64,000 bases of DNA from Rostratula benghalensis (lineage: Eukaryota; Chordata; Aves; Charadriiformes; Rostratulidae), in contig VXAI01000163.1 in assembly GCA_013399305.1 (NCBI GenBank), positions 1,738,782 through 1,802,781 of the forward strand, written 5' to 3'. This document shows, piece by piece, positions 12,789 to 25,700 of this stretch. Numbering within the stretch: the first letter of the stretch is position 1; every line of letters starts with the position of its first letter. The notes below the pieces were generated by a model. It ran no database searches, had not been told where the DNA came from, and was given only the letters and a program-made list of their open reading frames with translations. The position numbers and the translations under genes were made by a program.

Positions 12789-14814
12789 CTTAAGAAAAAT
12801 AATAATAATAATAATAAATTAACTGCTCTGTGACTATACAAATATATGCTCAACATGCCTGTATCTTGTTCAGCTACATTTATAACCACCTGTATAATCC
12901 GATTTCACACTTGATAAAACCTTGCCCTTCAATGCAAACTGCCAAGGGCTGTGGCAGATTCTCCATCCTGAATGCTCCTAGGTCTCTAGCTACATTTCAT
13001 GAACTTCTTTATTGAGATGAAACCAAATAGGACGGGAATCCTACATGGTGATGTATTTTGCACTGATGTAAAAGATCCCTCATTTGTTTATGGCAAAGTA
13101 TAGAAAGGGCCGATTCAGTGTTCAAAGTTACATTGGAAAAAAAAAAAAACTACTGCATGAAACTAAATTTTGTATCATTTTGTATCTTTCAGCTCTTTTA
13201 GTATTTAATGGATTCTATTTTTAGTGTAATCATTTTCACTGCCGACCTAACCAAACAGATTAATTTTATTCAAAATCAGAGCATGAACATACTCTATCCA
13301 AATCTCAAAAGTGAATGCATAACTTCTGAGAGGCCTCAGGCTGTTCTCTCCTTCTCCTCTGAAAAAAATATTATGGCAAATATCATCAAGACAAGGTTAA
13401 GAGTATATCAGAGGTCTGTAAATTATATTTGCGAAATGTATACTGTTACAAGTAACTGCTCATTTATTTAAATTTCCTATTGTCTCTCAAAAACTTACTT
13501 GAGGCCTTTCAAATGGAAGAAATTACAGTGTGTGAAATGCTGACCCTTCCATAGTTATGGAATACATTATTCCTCCTTTGAAATGAAGCTAGGAGTTCAC
13601 CCCAAATTTGCAAATAATTGTTATGAAGCGATATAACTCTACTGACTCACAAATAGCGTGTTTCCCAGCTTCACATGCTGCACGAAGTTACTGGCCACAC
13701 TGCCCTTTCATGAAGGGTGGTTCACCAAACTTCCAGCACCCAACTGCACGACTGACTGCCAGCAGTAATGACAACAGCTGGGCATAGCAACTGCAGAAGA
13801 GAACAGTATCTGCTACAGCTGAAACCAGGGAGAACTCGAAATCAGTAGAACTTAATTCCCTGAACTTGGCCAGCACGCCTGCTCTGCAAAAACCATAATC
13901 GCAATTTACTGGGTTCACACTCCAGCGTTTTATCTTAAAGGCAATATGATGACCCGGTGTGTCAGGATGCAGTGACCAGTTTTGACAAATCTAAAGACTA
14001 TCCAACCCGCTTCCTGAAGCACTGGGTTATTTTCTTGTGACGTGTAGGCTCAAACCCACTAAAAATACAAATATTTCTGAGGTTACAGCTGGGGGGGATT
14101 ATAGCTAAATGATGTTCAAAGCCAAGAAAAATTTTACTGCTTAGGATTTTTTTTTGCTGAAACTATTTTGGCTGTGAACTTCCCCTGTTTCACTTACTTT
14201 GAGTCCTGGTCCTAGTGCTGTTTAATATACCACCTGCTTAAACTAGGATGCATTAAAGTATCTGGTGTAACAGCTTTTGAAAAGTAGGGGACCATCTTTA
14301 GACCTTAGAAGGTCAAGTGGAAAGTGCACCTTGTCCTTCAAGGCTATATAAAACACTTTAATATAGTCATTTAATGAAGGCCAGCTTTTTTTTTTTCCCT
14401 GAGACAATAGATAGGTGCTAATAGGACTACAACATGTGCCAATGTCAAAATTCCAAAAGATCATTGCTAGGGATTTAAAATTCTGTGTTGCCATCCCAAC
14501 GTAGGATAAGCAGCCAACCAGCTCACCTGACCTAATTTTCATCGTACTTCCATACGATTTCCCTCTTCCACTCTAATTTCTCACTCACTGTGGCATGCCA
14601 CACAGTTAATTCATATAAAGATATGATTAACTGAATAAACACACAGAAGGCAAAGGAAAAGTCAGATACTACAAATATTTGAAGCATTAGACAATAGAAC
14701 CCCGCAGAGAGGCAACTTCTTCAGCTTATGAACAGCCAAATGTGAGAAGAAAATAGTTATACTTCCAAGTAGAAAGAAAAAAGGGGGGAAATGCACTCTG
14801 AAAAGTGCCCCTAC
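12789..14814 (-). other. HIVEP1 intron 6 (about 2.0 kb, splits ZAS2)
   Basis: GT-AG intron that interrupts the second ZAS2 finger between its Cys and His halves. Apart from the (TTA)n tract at its 3' splice site, I see nothing recognisable in it. Confidence 0.9.
12797..12818. repeat. (TAA)n microsatellite at the exon 7 acceptor
   Basis: About seven AAT/ATA units on the plus strand. On the transcribed minus strand they read (TTA)n and end 8 nt before the exon, where the polypyrimidine tract should be. Confidence 0.93.
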
Positions 14815-14990
14815 CTTTAGTTTTGAAGGAAAAGTTGCAGTAATTGCAATGGTAAGGACGGACATCAGTATGTGTGCGAATATGCTTCTTGAGCATGCTG
14901 GGTTTCTTGCAGCGTATTCCACATTCTTCACAGATGTACTTCCCTCTCCCTCTCCCCCGAACATACACATAGTCTTCATTTGATTTGTAC
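14815..14990 (-). CDS. HIVEP1: HIVEP1 coding exon 6 (176 bp): first part of ZAS2
   Basis: The exon starts after the acceptor GTTACTAG and ends AAACTAAAG before the donor GTAGGG. It encodes [20 protein letters not shown], then the first ZAS2 finger ([20 protein letters not shown]), the TDVRPYH linker and the Cys half of the second finger ([11 protein letters not shown]). All residues match human HIVEP1 apart from a few conservative changes such as Glu to Asp in NEDY. The second finger is completed by the next exon, so skipping either small exon would destroy ZAS2. The acceptor has a weak pyrimidine tract. Confidence 0.96.
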
Positions 14991-16349
14991 CTAGTAACAG
15001 TACCATAAGAGTAAGGCAATTGGGTATAAAGGGAAAATTATTCCAGTTAGAAATTATAACCTGCCAGAATTTTTAAAATTACATATAAAAATGAGTGACT
15101 GACAAAACTAATCATGCTCTTTTTCTGCTCATCTTTGTTCAACTCAACATCTAGATTTTTCACTAGGTAATCATGGAGTTGTTTAGGAATAAGGGCATAT
15201 CTTTTTTTAATAAAGGTACCGTTTGACACCAAACATTTCAAGATTTCAAATTTCCTCTGCACAGGAATAGGAACATACTTTTTAAAAGCGTCAGTTCTTG
15301 GAAGTGAGTTTAGGAACCACGAGGGAATTTTAAAAGAGCATCTTTGAGGCTCTGCGTTGGATGCAGAAAAGGAACAACATGAATTACGACAATGGGAAAG
15401 TCTTTAGAATTCCCTGTCCACGTGCTCTGGACTCCACCTGCTGGGACTGTCTCTAGATGGCAAAAGTGTCTTTCAGATTCAATTCCACCCTTTGTATCCC
15501 TGCCAAAGGTTGTGCTTCAGCTTTTGTGACCTGGTCTCTACAAAGTTTAGATAGGAGCACAGACACGTAGTGAAGATTTACCTGGGCAGCTGGTAATGGC
15601 TTAACTACTGGCCTGGAGTGGATTCAAACTGGGAAACAATAAATGCAAAGCCCTAGAGCCCGGCACCAATTACGGGAATAATAAAACACACACCATTTGT
15701 GCTCAAAACTTTTAGAAGTGTCACTGGCACTTTGCTACTAAAAAAACATATACCTGTTTTATAAGATGCTGTACGTGGCACAACACTGTGGTTAAAGCAA
15801 CTGTTATTCATATCAGGCAACCAATTTAAAGTGTTACAGTGCAGGAATGAGAACTCTCAGTAAATATTTCCATGGCACTTCTCAAATTAGGAGTTCTCCA
15901 GTCTGTCTACGCCACAGTGAACTGCCAGAGACTGCACTCTGCTTCTCAGCCCCTGGACTATATCCTCTCTGGCTGCAGTTATATAACCTCATTGCAGAAT
16001 AGTTATTATTTATCATTTAAGAGAAATATAAGAGAAGAATTTACATCTATGGCTGTATTTAGCTGCCTTTACTGCTGATTAATGTTAGTCCTTTGGAAAA
16101 AAAAAAAAAGAAAAAAAGAATTGCACTGTGTACTGTTCTTTATTTCACCACCCTCTCGCGTAGCTCTCATGGCTTCATGCTTCTGATTACTTCCCATTTT
16201 TCTTGGAAACATAAACCAACATCCACAGACCTCAGTATGGGAACTGTTCTTTAAAATAAATCAAACTGGAAGCAGCATCTCTGCAAAGTCTAGAATCAAG
16301 GAAAAAATATCTTCACAGCAATATCTAGTATACAAAGTACAATACTTGC
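14991..16349 (-). other. HIVEP1 intron 5 (1359 bp, GC-AG type)
   Basis: The 5' end on the minus strand reads GCAAGT and the 3' end reads GTTACTAG. The GC donor fits the GC-AG intron consensus AG/GCAAGT well. It contains an A-rich tract near 16099-16120 and no other feature. Confidence 0.88.
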
Positions 16350-16483
16350 CCTCCATCAAATATTTTAACTCTTCTTGGTTCAGTTTTGACAAAGGAGTTT
16401 TCTTTATCATGCTCAGTGCTTGATTCAGAGTTTTCCTTATTGCTGAATTCAGTTGCAGTCAATTTTTTTCTATTTAATGCTCG
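16350..16483 (-). CDS. HIVEP1: HIVEP1 coding exon 5 (134 bp), with GC donor
   Basis: The exon follows the acceptor CTTTCAG and starts in phase 0 with CGAGCATTA (Arg-Ala-Leu), as in the human protein at the same junction. It encodes 44 codons plus GG. Recognisable segments are [15 protein letters not shown] and [12 protein letters not shown]; human has the same order and the same length. The 5' splice site is GGAGG/GCAAGT, a GC donor. Using GC gives GGG (Gly) at the junction and keeps frame with the next exon, whereas the nearby GT (GGGCAA/GTATTG) would break the frame. The segment is hydrophilic and links the giant exon to ZAS2. Confidence 0.93.
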
Positions 16484-19400
16484 CTGAAAGAAAATGAGAT
16501 AGGCATATCATTAATATTAGTATCTTTCATATGCCATTCAAACCTGTAAGTTACGATGAATAAAAGCAGCATACAAGCCACAATTATAATAACTGATTTT
16601 TAAAAAAAGGTTAAGATACATGAAATAATATATCTTTTGCTAAACTTCTTCTCTGCTATGCATTGAATATTTTTGGGCTGGCAAATTGAGATGGAGGCTT
16701 ATGGCACTGTAGGAAACCAGGAATGCTTTGCATCTAGCATAGGAGATGCCTCTTCCTTCTTCAGGGAAGGTGAAGATGACATGTCTTTGCTCACAGGGAG
16801 CCCTTCTACAGAGAGGACATGCTTACAATGAAATCCTGAACAGCTACAGCTTTGCCCCTCTGCCCTTGACACAAACAACATCTGGACTGTAACATCTGGA
16901 CTATACAGACAGGGCTCTGCAGCTGCACGATGCACTGCCCTCCCCGCTTTTCACAAAAAGGAGGAAACTTCAGTGTACAATCAGTTATGTGTGCTTTTCC
17001 CCCACTGCTTAAGTCCTGATGTTTCCCCAGCTCATCCTCAGCTCCAGTTGCCTGGTGCCTACCACAGCAGGACAGGGGAGAGAAGGGCATCCCTGACTGC
17101 TCTCCACCCCACGGCTGTAGGTGTGGGAATTGACTGTTCCCAGTTCAGTGAGGTTTTTAACAGGGGCTCCAGACCTTCTGAGGCAGGACTCCACACTTAA
17201 TTCACACTGCCAGACCAAATTACAAGAAAAAACACACCAGTTGTCTAGCAGAACAGAAATAACACTTTTGCATTTCCCCTGATCATTAATTAAGGAACTT
17301 TTTTTTTTTTTTTTTAAGGAGGATGAGTTCCCCCAACACTTGCCAATTAAAATCTACTCCTTCCAAGTCTAGGATATTTATAAAATGGGCAACAATGAAG
17401 GAATGATCCAATTAGCCAGCAATTATTGCTGCTGTATTTATAAACTGTTCTACCCACATAGCTGGCACACTTACCACATTTGCTCATATTGATAAGTGAA
17501 TAAAATGATGAGAGAAAAAAAAAGCCTGGCCTTGTGTTTTCTACTCATAAAATTTAATGCTGTGAGCTTATGGATTCCTGGCAAACGGAACGGCTTCACT
17601 GGCTGACTCAAAACGACTGCTAAATTACACCCGTCGTCACATACATTGAAGGGTGACATCACTCTGCACCCGGCCCTTGCCCACAGTCCTCCATGTGGCT
17701 GATGAGGAATTAGCAGAGGGCAGAGGAAAAGCATCTTCCTGTTCGATTCAAAGCCTCAGGAATCCACACACAGGCTGCCACTGCACTCACTCCAGTCCCT
17801 GCAGTTTCCCACAGCCCTCTGATTGATTCGGGCTGGAGTTTCAAATAGCTGAGCAGTTCTACCAAAGCATACATGACAGCTCTGCCTGTGTGTAGGAAGA
17901 AAGCAATTTCACCCTGCATGTTTTAGCAGCATTCACACAAGGTGAAAGATGTTCTGGATGAGAAACATCAGATGTGGGGCCTGCTCTAGTAACTGCAACC
18001 CAACCATGTTGTAGCGCCTAAGCACTACTTGGCACGCGAACTGCTTTTGTTTCCACTGCAAACAAGGAGTAACAAGGTGACATTTATAATTTAACAATGA
18101 AGAGAGTAGTGGAAAATACAGAATAGGAGTATTAAGTCCAGAACCCACATAAATATTCCCAGCAGCTGGAATAATGCAATCTTTAACTGCCTGCTCATTC
18201 AATCTTAAATAATAAGTATTCTTTTCAGATTTAATTTTCAAGAATGAAAAGACAAAGGAAAAGGATCCCAGAAGCATTTGGCTCATGTTGTTATCCCAGC
18301 TATGGTGAAACTCCATTGTAATATATTATATATTCATTCCTAGAGTGCAAAACCTAATGCAAGACCAAATACTTCTGGATGCTACACCCCCAGCTTTTTT
18401 AACACAAATGTTTACGTCTGGAGATAAGACAGTCTAACATAGGTGTTCAAATTACCATCTGCCTCCCACTGATGTACTTTAATTTACTGGTTATATGCTA
18501 TTTTAGCAGTTGTTTCAGTGTCTTAAGCATGGAAAATGCTGCTTGCACAGAGATGCTCTAATAGAAACACTGAGTTTCTGTCACAGAAATCAATAGACAT
18601 GCTCACTGATAAAGAAAAAAGCAGCAGTTTTAGTTTTCTTATGAAAAAATTCCAAATTGCCCCTCAAGAGGTGTGGGGTCCTCTGTAAATTTTAAAGAGC
18701 AGCCAGCCTCTAAGGGGCACAAGTTTCTTGTGTGGAAATCCTTCAATGTACTCTCACTTAAAATCCTCCCAAAGGGAAAAATGGCAAGGAAAGGGTAGAA
18801 AAATGGCATTGCTTTACAACGTTCCTCTCCACGATTACTTATGCCTTCCATTTCTAACATAGTCTACTCTCTCTTCTCTCTGAAAGACAAGGATCATGAT
18901 TCATTTCTACTTTACTCGTTTTGCTCCAATCTAACTCCACTGTCTTCAATTACTGGTATAAAACTGGAAAAAAACCTGCTCTTAGGGCTGCCCAGAGACC
19001 TTAGTTCAATAGATAGTCCTGGTCCTTTACAACATCCTCTGGAAAAAAAAAAACCCATGCTCACAAGCCTGAATCAAAGTTATAAACTTCAGATTTTAAT
19101 ATTCATTAAACATTTTTCCCATTGGCACATAGCCACTGGAGGAAAATGGTTTTAACATCTTTAAAACTTTTACTAGTTTACACATAAAAATCTTCTGCAT
19201 TCAACAACTTTCCAGTGGTGAGCTGGACTGTTGTGGGACATCATCCAAGAAAGGAAAGCTTTCCAGTTAGGAAAAACCTTTCCATTCTTCAGCCTATTCT
19301 TGCCTGAAAATCTTCACCCTGGAATACTGCACACATTACTGATTTGCTTCAGAGAGGGAAGCCAAGATCAATGTGGGGGTAAAGAAAGGGCTCCTGGTAT

Positions 19401-22400
19401 ACCACCAGTGATTTCAGGTGAGGAAAACTGGTGAAACAAAATAATAAATAAAATAATTAAAAAAAAAAAATAAAAGCAAGGAGATAAAATATGCCTTTTC
19501 CATATAGGTGAACCTCCTTTTACATTTTAACGTGTTACACTCATTCTAGGAGCTTCTTTCACAATACCATTTTGTGGTTTGTTCTCTGAATCACTGGAAC
19601 GTGGCAACTTCACCTATTGCCTCTGAGCAGCGAATTGTGAAGAGCAAACAAAGTCCCGGGGTTCCTTATTGTTTGCATTTTGTTCACATGTCTCTTCATT
19701 TCCCATGGCGTCTATTGTTGAAAGAGCTGCCTTGTTTTGTGGCAGTGATTAGCAGTGGTTATGCAGCAGCATGAGATCTCTGTAAACATGACTTAGTTCT
19801 GGGGGCAAGCCCAGGAACCGATCACAAAGTCGCTTTATCTTGGTGAGATCAGCAGTTAAAGCCCCGTGAGCAGAATACACCAAATCACCCTGGAAAGGGC
19901 TACGACTAAGGGAGGAGGTGAGGCACAAGAGTGCTGCATTTTTGCTATTATTTATAAATTGGATTATAGTAGCACTTAAAGCTCTCCGTCAGGTCAGGGT
20001 GGAAATGTGCAAACCACTTGAGCAAACACAACCCCCAGAGACGTGCAATCTGAACTGTGGTTCCCAAGAAATCTCAGAACTCTGCCACGCTTTTAAGTGG
20101 GAAATCAATTTTTTTTTGAGAATTATTTGCAATCTGTTTGTTGGCTTTTTTGCCTTTTTTTTCCCTCCAATGGGATATTAATATCCAAAAGGACCTCCAA
20201 TGTTCTCCATCCTTAGTCTCAACCAGAAAAAATAGAACCACTGGGCATGAACCAAATGAGGCATTGTCAGATTTTGCATCTTTAAACATGGCTTCTCTGA
20301 GGAAGTTTCCAAGTTGACATTGTTTTTTCCGTAACCAGGTCTAGCTGGAGACTGGTAATACAAAGGCATATTCTAACAGCATCATCATCATCATCCTGGA
20401 AAGCGGCTGAAATCCTGCTGCCTGAGTCATTGAAAGGGAAAGCAGACAAACTTTGGAGGTGTTAGGTCATATCAGGTCTTTGAAATTTTTGAATTTCTGC
20501 AATCCTACACCTTACTCATACAACCTGAGAAGCCAATTAAACTTTAATCGGTGCTTTCATGCCACACTTTATTCCTTCATAATGGCTTGGAGTCAAACCT
20601 GTAAATCAGCCGCAAGCAGAGCTTAAGAACTCTTCATTTTCCCCATGCTCGTGCATTTCATTCAAGACGTCAGCAAGAAAGACTGAAGAAAGATTAGTAA
20701 CTCCAGTTCTTTTGTGGCAGAAGCACTGTAAATGTACCTGACAGCTGCCTATTACAGCATTTAAGTGCTCCTAGAGTGTTTAAAAGGGTGCTGTCAAAAT
20801 ATTTTTCAAAATATTATTATCCATTATTTATGTTCTAAACAGAATTTGTTTGTAGACAAAATTTGCTCTTCAAGAGGCATGCAGCAGCTTTGTTATCAGA
20901 GAATTTCTTCTGATACACCGTTCTTTAAAAATAAAACCAACATGAGTCAGTGACACAACCGATGTGAGACTTGCCTTATAAAGAATGTAGAATAAAAAGA
21001 GCTAGATCTTTGAATCCTGTTGTGGAGTTTGGGGGGTTTTTTGGGTTTTGGGTGTTTTGTGGGTTTTTTTTTTTTAATTAGCACTATTTAAGTACAACAT
21101 CTCATTAAGTATATGAGGGAGCTGGCTGAAAAAGGTAGTAAGAGTTTAAACAAAAGGTGGCACACTAATATGGAACCAACAACTCGGTTCAGTTCTAACA
21201 TGAACACAAAGCCAGCGGCCTGTATGTATTTTCTGCACAAAACACCGAAGTTTTGACCCTCAATATAAATGTTAGCCAAGTCTCTCACTGATTTCAGGAG
21301 GACCAGGTTTAACTTTAATACTGTTTTGGCCTGAGAGGTTTCAGCATATCTTCTCGATTCCCCTGTAATTCTGAAACTATTTTACCTCTTACACAGAGTT
21401 TCTCATCCTATTGCTCTTTTCCCCACTGAGAACCTTGTGTCTTAGCAAAACATTTAGCAAACACAGAAACATCCCAGGGTGACCACTGACAGCAACAGCC
21501 TCTGTCACTCAACATCCACAAAATATGCCTCTTTTCCCAAGGCTGTGGTCTGCCTCCTCTGGAGTGACTGCTGGCCCTACAGACCCCAATTCCCAGCTCG
21601 ACACCCAGAAAGTTTTGCCGATGGCAGGCTGCAGGATTAGGACAAGCTACAATTGCTTCATCCCCCTAAAAAAAATGACTTATGTGTCCTGAGGGACTCT
21701 GGAAAAAGGCAAGCCTGTGGCTAATGCCCCCATTTTTGCCAGGTCTGAAGAAGCCAGGCATCACGCACAGGGCGTACGCAGGAAAGAGGAATGTGCGAAG
21801 GCACATGCTGTACACCAAGGCTCTCTTCCCAAAGCCTTATGGCTTCTCTAGGTGGGACAACAAAAATTAGTACCAGATCCATTAAACAGACACTGCTGTG
21901 CTATTGGGCAGAGAGCCACCTGCCCCCCTTCACAGAGGCGGTTCAGTTACTAAGGAAGGCCAAACCCAGTGCAAACCAGCACAGCTTTGGTCCCGGACAC
22001 AACCAAACCATCCAGTGAGTGAAATCCTGGTCACGCGTGTGCAATCCCAAGAGAGCTAAGGAAAGAAGAAGTGACTGCTTTGCTCTTCAAGGCCTGACTT
22101 CTGGGATGATGCAGTGGTTTTATGTGGGTCGCAAACATTGCCCGGAGTGCATTCCACCGTGCAAGATTTAACGTCATCTTTGGAGCCACATCGATCCAAG
22201 AAGTTGTCAGTGTTTTTATGGCAGCTGTAATTTTGTTTTAAACTTGGCTATTTTTATCATGATTTCACACCACTGATTAACCTAGGTGGGAGAAAGGGAA
22301 GCGGTTCACTGCTCACAGTTAGATGATCAGCGATGGTGAAAAATATTTTCATGGCGTATCCATGGACACCTGTTCAAGCTGAACACTCTTTTATAACATA

Positions 22401-22798
22401 AAATACCAGTTAATTTTGAAGGCAAAATATGAAATTATGATCTTAAATTAACCTATTTTAAAGTTTAAAGTGTTTAAAAAATATTTATATCAGAACTACT
22501 TTTATTCTACACTTTGCATTTAAAAAATAGCCAAGCACATTCCTGCCACGATAAACACGTCATAAACAGATTTAAACCCAGGAACTAATTTCCATTAAAA
22601 GTGATAAATCCTTATGAACAGGTTTCTTAATGGAATTACTTAAGAACTTTTTACCAATTTGATCCAGAATAACGAAAATAAATAAGCATATAGACTATAC
22701 ACATCAGGCATTTTATGTTCTCTAAAATACCAACAAGCACAATTTGCAGAGCAAATGCTCTGTAAACGAACAGTGTACATCAAGCACAGCTTAAGTAC
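16484..22798 (-). other. HIVEP1 intron 4 (about 6.3 kb)
   Basis: GT-AG intron between the giant exon and the 134-bp exon. It contains a T17 tract at 17299-17315 and a G-tract cluster at 21031-21063. No exon, RNA gene or transposon could be recognised in the rest. Confidence 0.85.
17299..17315. repeat. T17 homopolymer
   Basis: Uninterrupted T run in intron 4. Confidence 0.93.
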
Positions 22799-25700
22799 CT
22801 TGGTTAAACTGTTCTTCCACTTGCTCGAGTAGACCAACACATCAGATCTGGGATGAGTGGTTCTGGCTTGAGTGTAGAGTGGTTTTTCAACTTTTTGTTT
22901 TGAATTGAGGAGGGAGAGAGCTACCTTTGTCGACAAACCAAGTGGATTGGGATTGTTGGGACTAATGGTCCAGGTAGAATAAGCTGAGATTTTCTGATCA
23001 TTTTGCAGCAGATGCAGTGGTTTTCTCTTCAAGAGATAACACCAGGTAAAACTTGTTGAGGTCTTGAGGCTTGGGAAGGACAACCTTTGCATTTCTCCTA
23101 CATTCATTGCAGCCAGTGTAGTTACAGGCTTTGCTTGGCCCTGGGTACTGATGTGCTTGCTCTCATTACTGTTACTTGGGGACCTTCTTTCTTGGCTGCT
23201 ACTTACAGCCTTGAGACGAGAACTCTGATTATTCACAGGAGACAACTCAGACGGTTTTCTAACTACAAACACGGGAGATGCTGAAGACTTAAGGTCTTCA
23301 GATTCGGGTGACTCCCGTAGGGTTTCAGAAACCCCAGTGTCAGAGGAACACCGGTCAGGCAACAGCAGTTCTGAAGTACCAGCTTTGCTGCTTTTTTCAT
23401 GCTGTGTAACACCATCAGGATCTAAGAGGTGATTCTCAAGAGGCTCTGTGGTGCAAACCTGTCTCACCAAAACTGGTTTCTTTTGCTTACTAGTAGGGTC
23501 ATTAGATTTAACGTTCAGTGAATGCAGTGATCTAGTATCTGTCATGCAGGCAGCTCCACTCTCATCTTTAACACGCTTTTGCTGCTTTTCCATGGCAATA
23601 TCCAAACTGTTGGCTGGGGAAAGCATTCGTTTACTTGAAGCTGTAGCTTCTTGTTGAGGGAAGAGTCCACTAACTGGCACTTTCTGAATAATATTCGAAG
23701 AGCTTGACAAAGGTGAATTTCTGGTTCCGCTTTCTGGTAGTGAATTTTCAAATTCAAATGAATTTGGCAAAGTCCTCTGATGATCTTTGTGAGATTTTGG
23801 CAGCTGAGTTTTGCCTTCAAGAGTTGGCACTGTCGCAACATTTGTTTTGCAAACAGGTTGATTTACCTGATCCTGGGTCACCAGAATGTGAGGGAGGGGT
23901 GTAACAGTTGCAAAGCCATAGGACGGCATACTGCTGTGAATACGGACAGGAACCACAAAAGGAGGGATCGGCTGTATTTGACTGCTGCAGTTATTAGGGA
24001 CAATTTGCTTCAGAGGAGGCACAGAGTATGGATTCGACACGTCAGGCAGTTTAGTCTGCAATTCAAAGGAGGATGCATTCTGCTCCACTCCAACTTGACC
24101 TGGTACAGTCTGAGTTGATAAAGTATTTTTTAGCAGTTTAGAAGAGTATGGCTGACCTATATGTAATGTTTTAACTTGAAGTTGATACTTTGGAGCAAAA
24201 CAATCCTTCTTTTCCTCGGGATAACAAGAAAGCGCGCATGTGCTCACTTGTGCCCCATGGGCTGATGTTTTAGTAGATGTCTGGGAAGGCTGATGTGTCG
24301 AAGATGGCTGATTATTCAACACGTGATCTAGAGGCTGCTGAACCAAAGACAGGTTAACAGGATTGCAGTTTTGAATTGCTGAGTGAGGCCTGGATTGAGT
24401 CTGTGAATGCTGAGTACTTGATGGGAACTCCACCGAAGAATTGCCAGAGGTCTGCAGCCTGTGCAATGGCACTGTGGGCGTATCCGTAGCATGAACTGTC
24501 TGAAATGAAGAAGTCGACTTAACTTGAGGCTGGTAGCTTTCTGGAGCAATATTTAAAGATATCTGCCTGACAAATGGTCCCCTCCTCCTTTCTAGCAGAG
24601 GCACATGTCCAGTAACTCCATTTGCAGATGACACTTTTGGAGCAGCTATCTCTACCAGTGAGGCAGGCTTTGATGGAGACATGCTTCCACAGTCGAAAGA
24701 CTTACTCCTGTAATCCACAACCTCCATCGACGGCTGCGTGCAGCTGATTTGCTCCGAGGCAGCACGTCTCATTTCCCGGTAATGAGGGCCAGGCACAGCC
24801 AGTGCGTGCAAGCCAGCAGGAATCATGAGGAACTCTGATGACTTACTAACGAGCTCTGCTTTGGAAGGGTTCTCAGCCTTCAAAGTATCATCTTTATCAA
24901 GCGAAGCCGAGAAACTGGAGGCATGAGACAAGCTACTCTCCCGACTTAGGCTTCTGGAAAGTGTGGAGTCAACACTTGATTCGGCAGACGAATGCTCCAT
25001 TTCAGCCAAGCGAATTCTTTTCTTCTTTGGTGGAAGCTTTTCTGTTGGCAATTTTGACAGTGTTTCACTGCGCTGTGGCCAATTAAACCTCTCTGTCTTT
25101 TCCTGATCACTGCACTGGCTTTCTTGGTCCCTGTCGGGTTCTTCTGTGACTAGTATTTCAGGAACCTGGATGTTATGCTGGCGAACAAGTCTCGAGGGCT
25201 GAAGCGGTGTGCTTCTCTCACTGGAAACTATTTGGCTTCCCTGAGTTTCCCCTCTAAGTGCTTCTGATGACAGGGGTTGATGATGCTGGGGAGTACTCAG
25301 ATGAGAATGTCTATCCTCTTGGATGACAACTGTATTCACAGAGCGGTGCTTTGCAACCTTGTTGGACTCTTGAGAAGAAACTGGTGATACTCTTTCAAAC
25401 GACTCTGATTTCTCAAACGAGCTATTTCTACTCAGTGAATTGGTGTGCTGTATTACTGAAATGCCAGTCCCTTGTCTTTTCAGTTCCACCTTTTCTTGGA
25501 CAGCTGAACTTGCCTGCTTTTCAATGAGCGGAGCCACCTTTGGCTCGGCAGTTTGATCTGTGCCTCGAGCCACAAGCTGAATTTGGGAACTTTGAAGTAG
25601 AATGTTGCTTGGCTGTTGTGATCCTACCACTGTTGTTGCACTGTGTTTTGACAGACTGGAAGAATTTACTGGCTTGGTTTGGCCTTCTGCATTTTTTGAT

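Noticed and set aside
22640..22798. Open frame continuing past the 3' end of the giant exon
   Set aside because: It follows a good donor (AAG/GTACTT). The next residues expected from human are found in the 16350-16483 exon in the correct phase.
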